Shown in pieces: positions 1-11,525 of a DNA stretch of 64,000 bases (position 1 is the stretch's first letter; each line of letters begins with the position of its first letter). Origin of the DNA: Erodium maritimum. Taxonomy: Eukaryota > Streptophyta > Magnoliopsida > Geraniales > Geraniaceae. A program made the translations under genes and the position numbers. Where the stretch lies: positions 40,232,557 to 40,296,556 of the forward strand of contig OY997594.1 in NCBI GenBank assembly GCA_963921825.1, in the 5' to 3' direction. The notes beneath the pieces were generated by a model. That model was not told the DNA's origin, did not search any database, and saw only the letters and a program-made list of their open reading frames with translations.

Positions 1-2309
1 TGAAAACAGGATATTAAAGGGAAAATGTTTTGTTAAAAAACAGAAGGAGGATAAAATAAAAGAATTTAAAATCAGAGTTGATTAAAGACGGTTTTTGGGA
101 CTATGAACGAAACCTGGACGTTTCAACCCAAACTTTAAATCGGACTAGGACGGGACAAAGGGGCAACGTTGAATCGAGCCTCGAGAACCGTGCCTCGAGA
201 TTCGTGCCTCGGAACCCGTACATCGGGAAACGGGCACCGGGTTCTATGCCCGAATACTCAAACCCGATTCGTCGTTTAATCCTTCTTTTAAACCGTTCGT
301 GTTAAAAAGACAACTTGTTGTTTATTTTGGACTTTACCGGTTCTGAGTGAAAGTTTTAACTGTTAAAAACCAGATTGGACTTCGCCCGAGAGCTCGGACT
401 CCGCCGAGAAGGCGAAGACCACTCCGGAACCCGTGTGAAGAACAAAGGAGAGACTAACCGGCTTTACAGCAGAGTTTTAGAGGAAGACCACAAGGTAGGG
501 GAAATCCTAACTACTCGAGTAATTCCATTATTAGTATGCCTAGTAGCTTAATAAAATTGTAAAGGTCCTAGAATTCCATATAGGATGCAAATAACTAGAA
601 TAACCGTCTTTCAATTATTAATAACCGGAAGTGTCTAGAATGAATGCTTAGGATGAGAATAACTAGTGTAATTCGCTTTCAATACTTGGGAATTGATTTA
701 CTGGTTGAGAGGCCGTGATGAGCCCTCGGATTAGTTTTGTGTTAGGATCACATGCTTGTTTGCCTAGTTCAGGATAAACTAAGAGTCTAATGAAACTAGT
801 TAGTTTGGATGATTGAATGTGGATTAATTGACTGACTGAACGGATGATCGAGTATGACTGGTTGTGCCAAACGGTGCAATCAGATGATCGATGTACCGAT
901 GGTTCGTGATAGGTAAGTATGACGGTAAGGGTAATTGTGGGTGTGAATCCCGTGTGGTGTGTATTGATGAACGTGTGTACTTATAAGATTGAGGATTAAG
1001 TGAATGTCTTTGTGTGTTGTGGCGAAAGTGTGATTCGGTAAGTGTTGATTGGTGATGAGTTATGGTGTGTTTCCCTTATTTATGTTCTTGATATGTTTGA
1101 TTGTACGGTTCGGTACTACACCGGGGGGGGGGGGTAATCCGGTGGTGTTGTGGTGGTTGGAGTTGACAGATTCTTCGTGATAATGGTTGAGTGTTGGAGT
1201 CTGACAGATTCTTCGTGATAATGGTTGAGTTGTGGTGGTTGGAGTTGACAGATTCTTCGTGATAATGGTTGAGTATTGGAGCCTGAGAGCATTGATTATT
1301 GGAGCCTGAGGGCATTGGTTATTGGAGATGGACTTTACGGGACAGTTGGATGGATTACTCTGTGACAAATGGTTACTGTGGTTTCACCCAAGTGTATGCG
1401 TCCTACGGGAGCACTACCTTGGTTCCCTATGACTTATGGTCCCTTGGAGGCATTTCCGAGAATTCCGACTATGAGCGTCCCTATGGGATGGTTTCCGGTG
1501 CCTCGGTGTATGTGCCACCTCTGGACCGAGGGAAAATCTGATATGATATGGGTACTCTGGTGGATCGGAATATGGGAACCGATGTGATCCCAGAATCTAT
1601 CCATGGATCGGAGGCTTGAGAAAGCGAGTGGTTGGCGTGATATTAATTGCTCCCATTTTAATAAGTTACTATTCGTTATAGTATTTCCATGGAATCTTTT
1701 GAGTTACTGTTATCTTTGGGAAAAGCGATAATATTTTATTACACTGATTCCATAACATTTCGTTGATTAATAGTATTTACTCGTTCCCAGTTGTGATGAT
1801 TTTCTATTTTATTATAATGTTCTCTATTTATTCTCTGGGAAGTTAACGTTACCCTTGTGAATGCACCGTTGTTGTCGTTGCTTTTTATTTGTTTATTATA
1901 TCTTTTGGTCTAAGGGTTTTAAACACTTTGTGACATCTAACTAAAGCAGGAAGCTAAAGTTGGAGGCTAAAGTTGTTTACGGTTTTCCCTACTAAGCGTA
2001 AGCTCACCCCTATTTGTTTATTTATTGTGTGTACAGGTGTACTTGAGATCTGGGGAATTCGAGGCTCGGGAGCTTCCGGTTGTCTTGAGGGTTGTATTAG
2101 AGATGGGTTGGTCCACATTGTTGAACTTTATTTACCTTATGTACTTGTCAAGTTTTTGACACTATATTTGAAATTTTGGATTAAATTATTGAGAAATATT
2201 TTAAACTCGCTTTCAGCTTTAAAAGAATTTATTACAGTTTTACTACTTTTATCTCAATCGTTTCAGGTCACGTCTCGAGTCCGGCCAAAACCGGATTTGG
2301 GGCGTGACA
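1..2309 (+). repeat. 5' LTR of the Tekay-like element (partial)
   Basis: Position 1 aligns with 25441 in the 3' LTR and the match continues to the shared end GGCGTGACA (2309 here; GGCATGACA at 27769 there). About 980 bases of this LTR lie left of the window. The two copies differ by scattered substitutions and by small changes in a tandem repeat of TTGACAGATTCTTCGTGATA type (about 1140-1320) and in a poly-G tract (12 G here, 24 G in the other). Small ORFs inside it are not conserved genes. Confidence 0.93.
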
Positions 2310-2312
2310 ATT

Positions 2313-2325
2313 TGGTATCAGAGCC
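2313..2325 (+). promoter_or_regulatory. Primer-binding site (tRNA-Met type)
   Basis: TGGTATCAGAGCC begins three bases after the LTR end and is the usual initiator tRNA-Met complementary site of plant LTR retrotransposons. It fixes the LTR end at 2309 and the plus orientation of the element. Confidence 0.92.
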
Positions 2326-3544
2326 TGGTGTCATTTGAAACAGGTTAAATTTTGAACTTGTTTTCAAAACCTCGGACCAACATCAATTAGGTGGGTAGAG
2401 TTAGGAGGTCTAAGTCGTGTGCTCAGTGACGCAAGTGAAAATATTTTATGCGTAGAGTGGGAACGACACAAATCTTGATTGTCTCAATGGTTGTTTAAAT
2501 TTGAATCTCTTTATTATGATGGTTACATCGCTTGATTGGGATCCTAACCCTATTGACTGTAAGATACAGTGATCGGTGAAGCCGAATGGTTGAGATCGAT
2601 ATTGGGTTAACTAGCAAGGATCGAACCGTTATAAAGTGGTTGTGAGCAAAATGATTTGTTAGGTGTGTTATCGATGTGGTTGGTCGTTTCATGATTGATA
2701 AGGTTGAAGGGTTAACTTGTTGAAGTATTGATTTATCGAGGTGTTGATTTACTGAAGAGTCGACTTATCGAAGTGTTGATTTATTGAAAGGATGATCCTA
2801 TTGGGATGAGATTTGAGAAAAGAGTAGAACTCGTGTATTCTTGCGCTCTTGTTAAGTGTATTGTGTCTATTCTGATGCTCCGTGATCCGGAAAGACTCGT
2901 TCCACCCTATACTTCGTGATATTGTTGTCCTTCCCGATGCTTCGTGTTCCGGACGGACAAACTCCACCCTATGCTTCGTGGTACGGGACTGGTTTCACCC
3001 CTATGCTTCGTGATACGGGACTGGTTTCACCCCTATGCTTCGTGATACGGGACTGGTTTCACCCATATGCTTCGTGATACGGGACAAATTTCACCCCTAT
3101 GCTTCGTGATGCGGGAAGACTGAACCGATGGTGTTCCGGCACCATACTTTGTCGTACTATTCTAATGCTGCGTGTTCTAGAGTGATGAAGTGTTAGTTGT
3201 GAAATCGCTGATTTGTTTAAGTGATAACCGTCATTTAAGAATTAAAGTTGAAACTAATAATGAGTTTGAAATTGACTTTGAGTTTGAAGCTGAGGCTTAA
3301 CTTAAATTTGAAATTGAGCTCGAAATGGAAAGTAAGTCGAGACAGAGATTGAGATTGAAATTAAGATCGGGTTTAGATCGGATGACCGAGCGATGCTCGG
3401 GTTGGTTATGACACGTTGGTTAAATAATTATTGAAGAAATTGTCGTTTGGGTCGGCCGTTAATTGATAAGTAAAACCTGAAGGGTTAAATTTAACCGGGT
3501 GATATTAAGATATGTGCTAAGACCCGCGTGGGTTACTTATGGTG
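2326..3544 (+). other. Untranslated leader of the Tekay-like element (left part)
   Basis: No convincing coding sequence is seen between the primer-binding site and the MULE insertion. It holds a 32-bp tandem repeat (2970-3117) and purine-rich, AT-rich filler. The leader resumes at 20635 after the MULE. Confidence 0.7.
2970..3117. repeat. 32-bp tandem repeat in the gypsy leader
   Basis: Starts of TATGCTTCGTG occur at 2970, 3002, 3034, 3066 and 3098, an exact 32-bp period over nearly five copies. Less regular copies of CTTCGTG-containing units extend upstream from about 2870. Confidence 0.9.
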
Positions 3545-3553
3545 TTCAAGATG

Positions 3554-3589
3554 GGCCAATTTACCCGAATGGCCTTTTTCTAGCAAAGT
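3554..3589 (+). repeat. Left terminal inverted repeat of the MULE
   Basis: It starts GGCC and shares ACCC.AATGGCCTTTT and a final AAAGT with the inverse of 20590-20625. It is directly preceded by TTCAAGATG. Confidence 0.88.
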
Positions 3590-3987
3590 CTTACGGTGGC
3601 AGACCACGTAATTTAGTTGAACTTATTTCTTTTATTTTTTATTTTCTTTTTATCAGTAAAATGCATGAGATTACATTTGTGCCCTTTTTGCACTTCAACA
3701 AAATTGCCTTGTCATCTTCAAACTATCCTTGTCAGCTCTTCAAATTATCCTAGTCAGCTTCAACTTCAAATTGAAACAACTTATGTTAAGTTGTGTCGTT
3801 TTTCCCTCCTTCAATTCTATCTTCTTCTTCTTCTTCGACTCAAACCAAAACCCCCCCAAAACCCAGAAACCTTCGACCCAACTGATCTCCAGCAAGGAAT
3901 CATCTCCGTTCTTCTCCAGCAAGGTCGAAGGATCGAGTTCCAGTTTCCGGCCATTCTCCACGAGCTACAAGTATTGTCGGAGCTGAG

Positions 3988-6444
3988 ATGGTAAGTAAGC
4001 CCTAATTGTTCTCGGTTTCCATTCCCTGCTTGTGCTTAGATAGGCTGAAATTTGGGTGAAATTGTGTTTAATTGTCGTGTAGCTACGTTGAATTCCTGTT
4101 TGAATGTAGAAATTTAGGGGGGTTTATTCGTTATGCTTTAGATACGGTTTAGGGGATTTCTAGGTCGTAAAATCAGGGGTTGTTCTAGCTCGCAATCTGG
4201 GAGTTGATATTCTAGAATGGATTGTTAGGTCATTACATTTATGGCTGTTATGGTTGGCAATCTTGGAATTAAAGTTCAATTTGAAATGAAGTGTGTTTAT
4301 AGTTTTGCAGTTCAATTTGAAATGAATTGTTTTCTGTTATTGTAATTACTTGTTTGCATCCTACCAGGCAAGTTTATCATCCCTAGAGAGTAGGCAAAAC
4401 TCAAATGTTGAAGAAAATGAAAGTTCTAGGTCAACTTCCTTCGACGGAGAAATTCCAAGTTATGATGAGGGTGAAAGTTCAAGTGCAAGCCTAGATAATG
4501 CACGATTAGTCCAAATTGAGCTGCCGGAGTTTAAACCTATTTTGGCCGAGAATGAACATTTCGATTGCAAGATATCAGTGAAGAGTCATGTAGGGGGAAC
4601 TTTTAAATTCATCAAAGGAGAACTGAGGTTAAGTGATGATGAAATCCACCTTCGCACCCTTAAAAAAGCTCCATTTGGTCATTTGATGGACATCCAACCG
4701 AGTGGTGACAATTATTGTCAAATTCCTTGGTCTCTGTTAGTTCGACAAATTGACTTGGATCGGTCGTCCGAAATCTGGTTCTTGGTCCAAGGAAGACCGA
4801 TCAGATTTTCTTTAAAGGAATTCTGTTTAATATCGGGGCTGAAGTGTGGAGCTTTTCCCGATGATAAACTTTAAAAAAAACAAATGAAGTCCAAAGTTTT
4901 GTCCTCGAAACACTTCCCGACACTAGATGCTAGTATGTTGACCTTAGAGAAGAAATTGACCCAGTTGGTTGGCGAACAAATGGAGGTTAGGCCTTCTACG
5001 AAACCTAATTGGGATATTATTAGGGTTTGCTTGTTGTTGATCATCGGGGGAGTATTGATGCCATTGGACAGACGCTTCCATAAGCTGGATCGAAAGTATT
5101 TGGCTTTAGTGGATAACTTGAAGATGTTCTACGCATACCCTTGGGGTAATCTGTCCTTCAATTATCTACTAAAACAGATAAAAGCAAAGAAGTTGAGAAA
5201 TAAAATGGTGGTGGCTCAAAAGAACCCAAGAAATGAGAGTAGTATGACATATGCCGGCTTCTTTCTTCCTTTCATAGTAAGTAACTAATTCTTCACACAA
5301 ATATTTTTTTAATATCGTAGTGTACATGATGTCTCTTATGATTTGTATCTTTTGTCGTAGGTACTTGCATTTGAATGCATACCATCATTAGCAACGAAGT
5401 TCGCAACAATTCGTGAAGACTTCGGCGTAGACTTGCCTAGAATTTTAAAATGGAAGACAACGTGGAGTAGAAATCCGTCTTACAGTGCTGTTAGGGAAGC
5501 ACTCTTACAAAGCTCACCGGAGGTTAGGAATTTAATTTTCATATAATATATGCGTTTTCATATAAATTTTGCACGTATTAAATTTTATTCGTTTTTGTGC
5601 TCAGGAAATAGTAAGTCTGTTGGTCCCCACTGAGGAAGAAAAGAAGCAGCCTTGGATGGAAGAATTCGTGAACTAAGAAGAAGAACATCCGAATCCGTTG
5701 TTGGACAACATGGTGGAAAAGATGGAGCAAGGCTATGTTGTTTCATTTCCACAAGATCAGACCGTCCATGTGGCACCGCCAACTCCACCAGCAGCACCAG
5801 AGGAGGTTCAGGTTCCTACGTCACACCCACAGTCCGATGATGGACTTTACAAGGCTGTCATGGAGCAAATTGAGCTGCTAAAGAACCAGGTCCTGTCAGT
5901 GCAGGCTGATGTGAAAAGTGTGTTGGAAGTGCAGAAGACACAATTTAAGGCGATCATGGGAGCTCTGTCAGCCCGGAAAAATGAAGACAGTCCATCGAAC
6001 CACTTCCGAGCAGGTTCTGAAGCATCATTTCCTGGGCAGGACAAACAGAAGAACCAAGAAGATGACATGGACATGTTCGATAATGTGATGGATGTTGGTG
6101 AGAAGGAGTTGAACCAAGAAGGTGTGGCCACTGGGGTTGAAGTGAACCAAGAATAAGAAGTGCCCGAGGAGGAAATGGATGTGAACCAACAAGAAGTGGG
6201 AGTTCCCACTGGTGGAGAGGATGGAGAGGAAGTTGATGTTGTAAAAATTGGAGTAGCCGTTGAAGAGGAAGTGAACAAACAACAAGAAGAAGAAGGAGTG
6301 GCAGCTGGACAAGAAGGTGTGCCCACTGTAGTTGAAGTGAACAAACAAGGAAATGTGACTGAAGAAGTTAATGAAGAAGTGACCAAACAAGTAAGTTTTG
6401 GTGAGGAAGTCAATGAAAGGGAAGATGTGAATGAAAAGGAACAG
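3988..6444 (+). pseudogene. MULE-borne DUF1985/Ulp1-like gene, 5' half
   Basis: The start codon ATG (3988-3990) is followed at once by a GTAAGT donor. The intron ends at 4367 and the frame continues MASLSSLESRQ. Exon 2 (4368-5276) contains a DUF1985-like region ending FSLKEFCLISGLKCGAFPDD. Exon 3 is 5361-5522. Exon 4 starts at 5605 and runs to the LTR A insertion at 6444, encoding a long acidic stretch with repeated EVNQE or EVNKQ peptides. All introns have GT-AG ends and all joins keep the frame. Three in-frame TAA codons interrupt it (4872, 5674, 6154) with no frameshift. With the 3' half the gene would encode about 1,000 residues. The DUF1985 plus Ulp1 layout is established for plant MULE cargo; its biological role is unknown. 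Confidence 0.85.
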
Positions 6445-8283
6445 TGTAATAACCACTCCCGGTCAACGCCAGTCAAACCTGCGAAAACAGGAAAATTTAA
6501 AATTTTTGAGCAGACACTGAATTGAACCGGAATTGGACCCCAAGGGTCACACCGGACTTAAGTTGACCCCGTTATCGAACAAAGTGAGTTCCGGGGGACT
6601 CAGGGCAACTTTCTAATCAATTTGGGAAATGTTGACTTTTCGTTGGAAAATTCAACCGAGCGACGTTTTGGTCCATTCGAGGACCGTTTTGGATCCAAAA
6701 AGCTTAGCCGTCGTCGCTGCGATCTTAGTTGAGCCATTTCCTTGTAGCCCGCCAAGTTTCGTAATTTCTTGGGAAAAGTGCCCGTTCGGGGCCCAAAACG
6801 TCCGTTTTTCGCGAATCTGATTGGAAAATATCAAGTAGATATTTTCCAAAAGGTGTGGGACCCACCTTGCCACTTGTCCAACAAGTGGTGGTGTTAATTT
6901 TGGGGGGAAAATGGGTGGTGAGGAAGACATGGCCGGCCACACATGTTAAAAGAAAAAAAAAGAGAAATGTGTTAGTTGTTTTAGAAAGAGAAAGAAGAGA
7001 GAAGAAAGGGAGAGAAGGAGAAGAAGAGAAGAGAGAAAGCTAGGGTTTGGAGCACTATTAACGCTCATCCAACCATGGGATCGTCTCAAGGCTAGGAGAA
7101 AGTGCACTCCCCTCGTTCTCCTCTACGGTATACACCGAACCGATTCTCGTTTTGATTAATTTTGGAAGTTAGGTTTGTGTAAAACTATTGGTTTAAGGTG
7201 GTTTTGATGTTGGGGTAATTGTTGGAGACGTTTTGGAGGTGTTTGGAGGGGAAGGATGACGTTTTCCGGTGACCGGAGGCTCGGGAGGAGCTCCGGCCAC
7301 CGTGGGTGGTGGCCGGCCGGCCATGGGGTGGCTGGCCGGAGCTGGGACCAGCCACCACCATGGTGGCCGAGCCCCATTTAAGCCCTAGGGCCCACGGCCA
7401 AGTTGGGCCGGGTGGGGCCCACGTGCTCGGGTGCTCGGGTTTAGGGTTCGGGAGGTTCAAAACGTTCCCCGGACCATTTATCCTTAACCGAATCGAAAAT
7501 TGGAATTAAATTGGAAAAGTTATAATTAACGGGTTTTAGAAACTTGAAACGGAAATTAATTGACTCGGGAATCGGAATTCGATTCGGTCAAGTACATTGG
7601 GACCCTTGAATTATTCTAAGACCGTAGAAACGAAAACGAGAATTTTTGGAGCCCCGGAAGGGCATTTACAAAACCCGGGCAGATTCGCCATGTCGGGCGA
7701 ATCGGGCGTTTACGGGTTCCTTATCGACAATGTCGAGTAATTGGGAAGTTTGGGAGTGATCGACATTGTCGGGGTTAAGTTTGGGCATCAAGTTTAATGA
7801 TTTTCAGCTTATTCCTGTGAGTTGTTAAGTGCCTTTAAATTGTGTTCTTTTAGATCGTGCCACGGACCGAGGCAAGGGAAAGCAGGGTGAGTGACTGAGA
7901 TCATCACCGGAGCTCGTTGGTTGGCTTTTGGGAGAACACGCACGAGGTAGGGAAAAGTAGCCGGATCTCGGCCCTGACTGGGGAAAGTTAACAGTAGAAT
8001 TGCATGTGACACCGGGGTGTCGTGGGTTAAGTAGGTTATCGAATTTTAGAAAGGCATGATACGGGAATGTAGCGAATATTGGAAAAGCATGTGACACTTA
8101 GTAGTGTCGTAGGAGCAGAGAACTTAGCATTATTAGAATTACTGGAGGCATATGACCATGCCCGGAGGTTGTTTGTGAAACTGTTGATATTAGGACTGTT
8201 GGAGGCATTGGTTATGCCGGAGGTTGTTTGTGTATTATTGTTGATGTCTCTGGTGGCCTTGTGAGCCCGTGTATTATTGTTGA

Positions 8284-8770
8284 TGTCTTTGGTGGCCTTG
8301 AGAGCCTGTGTTATTATTGTTGGTGTTTTGGGTGGCCATGAGTGCCCGTGGGGTTGTTGAACCCGTGTCTTTACCTTTGGTGTTTTGGGTGGCCATGAGT
8401 GCCCGTGGGGTTTTTGAACCCGTGTCTTTACCTTTGGTGTTTTGGGTGGCCATGAGTGCCCGTGGGGTTGTTGAACCCGTGTCTTTACCTTTGGGGTCTT
8501 GGGAGGCCGTGAGTACCCGTGGGGTTGTTGAACCCGTGTCTTTTTGGCGGTGTGTCTTGGAAGGCCGTGAGTACCTGTGGGGTTGTTGAGCCCGTGAGTG
8601 ACTGTTGGTAGTTTTGAGAGGCCGTGAGTGCCCGTGGGGTTGTTGAGCCCGTGAGTTACTGTTGGTGTATCTTGGGAGGCCGTGAGTGCTCGTGGGGCTG
8701 TTGAGTCCGAGTTTTACTGTTGGTGTCTTGGTGGCCATGAGTGCCTGTGAGTGTTGAACCTGTATTGTTA
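8284..8770. repeat. 57-bp minisatellite inside LTR A
   Basis: GCCCGTGGGG recurs at 8344, 8401 and 8458, then with more variation to about 8760. The unit encodes nothing conserved; ORFs in it on both strands are by-products of the repeat. Confidence 0.85.
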
Positions 8771-8814
8771 CTGGTTGTTGAACTTGCTTGTGATTGTGAT
8801 TGTGATTGTGATTG

Positions 8815-9055
8815 CGGATCCCGGTAGGTTGCAAGCATTCGTTGGCTGGCCTGACCAAGTTTGAGTATCAACGGGTTGCAAGCATTCTTTGGCTGGCCTG
8901 ACACAGTTTGAGTATCAACAGGTTGCAAGCATTCTTTGGCTGGCCTGACACAGTTTTGAGTATCAACAGGTTGCAAGCATTCTTTGGCTGGCCTGATCCG
9001 AGTTTGAGTATCACAGGTTGTGAGCATTCTTTAGCTAGCCTGATCCGTGTTCGTA
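8815..9055. repeat. 47-48-bp minisatellite inside LTR A
   Basis: GAGTATCA recurs at 8863, 8910, 8958 and 9006, each followed by a TTGCAAGCATTC-like stretch. It adjoins the 57-bp array but has an unrelated unit. Confidence 0.85.
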
Positions 9056-9352
9056 TGAGTGGGGGAGGTTACGGAGCAGCTGGTATGCGATCATTTGTGA
9101 TCTTGTTTGGTGTGCGACCCTTTGTGATCTTGGGTGTTGCGTGGTGGTCTTTTGAGTCTTTGGAAGAGGTTGTCATCGTTGTGTCGGGTCTACTTAGCGT
9201 GTTTGAGTGTTGAGTCGTTGAGGAAAGTAACTGTGGGTGTGTGTCAGTCGGAGTACTTGGGTTGGGGACAGTGTTCCCCGGTGTTGACTTTGTTATTGGT
9301 GTTACCGGCATTGTCTGCTAATTATGCCGTATTCAGTCTGTTATCCGTGGTT

Positions 9353-9368
9353 GTGAGCGAACGCTCAC
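9353..9368. promoter_or_regulatory. Conserved LTR palindrome
   Basis: GTGAGCGAACGCTCAC is followed by CCCTAGCTGC and a pyrimidine tract ending CTACAG. The same block is found in LTRs B (34742), C (50710), D (54514) and F (56840, reverse). A shorter version, TGAGCGTAAGCTCA, is in the Tekay-like 3' LTR (27453). Its function is not known; conservation across copies argues for a promoter or RNA-processing role. Confidence 0.6.
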
Positions 9369-9647
9369 CCCTAGCTGCTTTTCCTACAGGTACCGTTCGC
9401 AGGCTGGACTAGGTGAGCTTCTGAAGCTTGAAGAGCTAGAAGCGGGATTCTGGGCTTATTTGAGTCTAGCGACGTATATCATGTTTTTTTCCACTTGTTG
9501 GGACGTGTTTTAAGTTGTAATTATTTATTTTGTTGAACAGTTGGTGTTTTTTTAAAGTGAATTATAAAAATGGTTTCAAAGGTGTTTATTATTTTAAAAC
9601 GTTCGCGTCCCGAGTTTGGTTTACTGAAATTGGGGCGTGACAAACAG

Positions 9648-10941
9648 TCCGTGGAGAAGGAAGTAGTTGAGGTGAACCAAGAGGTCCATGAGCTGGCTGC
9701 TGTTGAAAAGGCCAAGGAAATTCCAGCTAGAGTGACTAGAAGTAAGCGTTTTGCAAAAAAGGTGAAGTCTAACACAAAGAAGCCTCCCACAAGGGCCACA
9801 AGGAGGGCTGCCACAAAGAATCCTGCCATAAGCAAGCGGAAGAGAGAAGAATCAAGCTCGACGAAAGTCTCGGCTCCTGCTATACACGAGCGGGACAGCG
9901 AAGCAACAAAGGAGAAGAAGAGGAGACTTAAAGGGAACTTAGAGAAGTTGAACCCTCTTCTTATGCCTGATCAATCCACAACCCAGGTTTATAAGGATGT
10001 GATCGCAAAACTGAAGAGGAAGAAGATACCCTTAGAGGAAATCCCAAAAACACCTTACGGAGATGTCACCTTGTCTTACTACACAACTCTCAGCGGGTCA
10101 AACGAAAAGTTGAATGCAAGGGTAAGGTGGAACCTTAATTATTTGCATTGTTTTCAATTTAATTAAAATTTAATATAATTCACTTTCATGTATGCAGCAC
10201 ATGAATGATTTCCTGTTTGGAATTAGAAAGCGGCAGGGGCATTGCAAGAAGCACTATGCACAGAATGTTGTGGTGTTAGACGCAGAATTTGCAGATGCCG
10301 TCAAGGAAGGGCACATGGCATGGAGTAAAAGTGAGAACCCCCAAGTAGCAGATCGCTTAATGGAATACGTTAGGGGCGATCTTCCGATCTTTGGTGGTAA
10401 GGAATGGGCAGGTTGTGACAGAATATTTTTTCCTTTGCTGGTGGACGAAGTATCACAGCATTGGGTTATGGTGGAGGCGGACGTAACTCTCTGCAAGCTC
10501 ATAATGTATGACTGCTATAGAACAGTTGTCCCGGATAATTCCATTTCTGGAGTGATGGAACCTTTTGTGGTGATGTTCCCACAAATTCTCATTGCTGCCA
10601 AGAATTTTCACGCGGAATTACTCCATACGGGCACCAAATGGACGTGTGAAAGGCGGTGTGATTTGCCTCAAGCGGAGCTGAGGTATGGAATCTTCTACAA
10701 CTTTGCATCTTATAACATTTTTTTGTTCTATAACTCTTACCCTTACTTAGTAGTCACTAATTTGCATTTATTGTGCAGAGGAGACTCGGGTGTTTATGCG
10801 CTGAAGTATTGCGAGCTGGAGCTCCAATCATTTCTGATCCCTATTTATATGCATCCAAAGCATGTCTCTGTTTACGGCTTGAAGATGTGTGTGGACATAG
10901 CAACACAATTCGAGAAGTTGTTGGATTACAAACATGACTGA
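9648..10941 (+). pseudogene. MULE-borne Ulp1-like cysteine peptidase domain, 3' half
   Basis: It resumes the frame of 3988-6444 after LTR A. A basic segment with KRFAKKVK and KRKREE, likely nuclear-targeting, is followed by exons 9648-10121, 10198-10682 and 10779-10941. The C48 (Ulp1) peptidase layout is visible: the His in SQHWVMVEAD, the Asp in MYDCY, then a Gln in DLPQ just before the last intron. At the nucleophile the sequence reads RGDSGVYALKYCE, so Ser (codon 10786-10788, TCG) stands where the family has Cys in a D-C-G motif. The stop is TGA at 10939-10941. Known C48 enzymes remove SUMO or similar modifiers; with Ser here this copy is probably inactive as a thiol peptidase. Confidence 0.88.
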
Positions 10942-11516
10942 GTTTTGATATGATCATTTAGGATAACACTTTATTGGTTTCAATGACTGCTAATTTGAAT
11001 ATTTGAGGTGGATTATAATTTTAATTGCACACTTTGATGTGAATTTTATTATTTTGGTGACCAAGATTGGTTTCTAAATCTAAACTGCTTTCATGTATTA
11101 GTATAATGTTAGCCTTATGTTGAATGGATTGTACTGGTAATTGGTTTTATACTATTTTGTACGTTAGGTTTATTTGGAAACTGAAGATAAGAGGACAGAT
11201 TCACGGTCGGAATCTAATTCTGTTCCATTCTGGGAACATATTTCCAATCTGACATGCCAGTCTAGAACATATGTTTCTAGAATGGTTTTGAAGTATAGAA
11301 AATATATGACAAGTATGTATGTGAATTCTAGAAAATATATTTCTAGAATGATTTTCAATTCTAGAATATTCATTTCAAATTAATGAATCTATGTGGCAAT
11401 CGGTTGTAATTGGATTGTGAACAGTTGTGTCTTGTCAAATTAATTACAGTTATAGGGCCATGCCTATACATGAACTGAAGAGTCTTTTGGAAGATGGGTG
11501 TAATTATCACTTGTAA
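10942..11516. other. 3' flank of the Ulp1-like gene
   Basis: AT-rich and without credible coding sequence. From about 11260 to 11375 the octamer TTCTAGAA and near-copies recur, forming short palindromes. The segment ends at the 9-bp TSD of the nested Pack-MULE-like element (11517-11525). Confidence 0.6.
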
Positions 11517-11525
11517 TAACTTCTT

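Larger units (their letters stand above)
6445..9642 (+). mobile_element. Solo LTR A of a 3-kb gypsy-type family
   Basis: It starts TGTAATAACC and ends GGGGCGTGACA, flanked on both sides by AACAG (6440-6444 and 9643-9647). No primer-binding site, purine tract or internal region is attached, so it is a solo LTR. It lies in exon 4 of the Ulp1-like gene, whose frame continues at 9648. The ending, like that of the Tekay-like LTR, suggests a related chromovirus family. Two internal minisatellites are expanded here. Small ORFs inside are not genes. Confidence 0.95.

Noticed and set aside
1060..1368. Minus-strand ORFs around the poly-G tract
   Set aside because: They come from a small tandem repeat and differ between the two LTRs of the element.
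5847..6476. 209-codon Ser/Thr-rich minus-strand ORF
   Set aside because: It is the shadow of the acidic Glu-rich exon 4 of the Ulp1-like gene on the other strand.
8274..8858. 194-codon minus-strand ORF with repeated ALMATQNTKGKDTG peptides
   Set aside because: It is the minisatellite of LTR A read as protein. Sister LTRs do not keep the frame, and the opposite strand is open as well.
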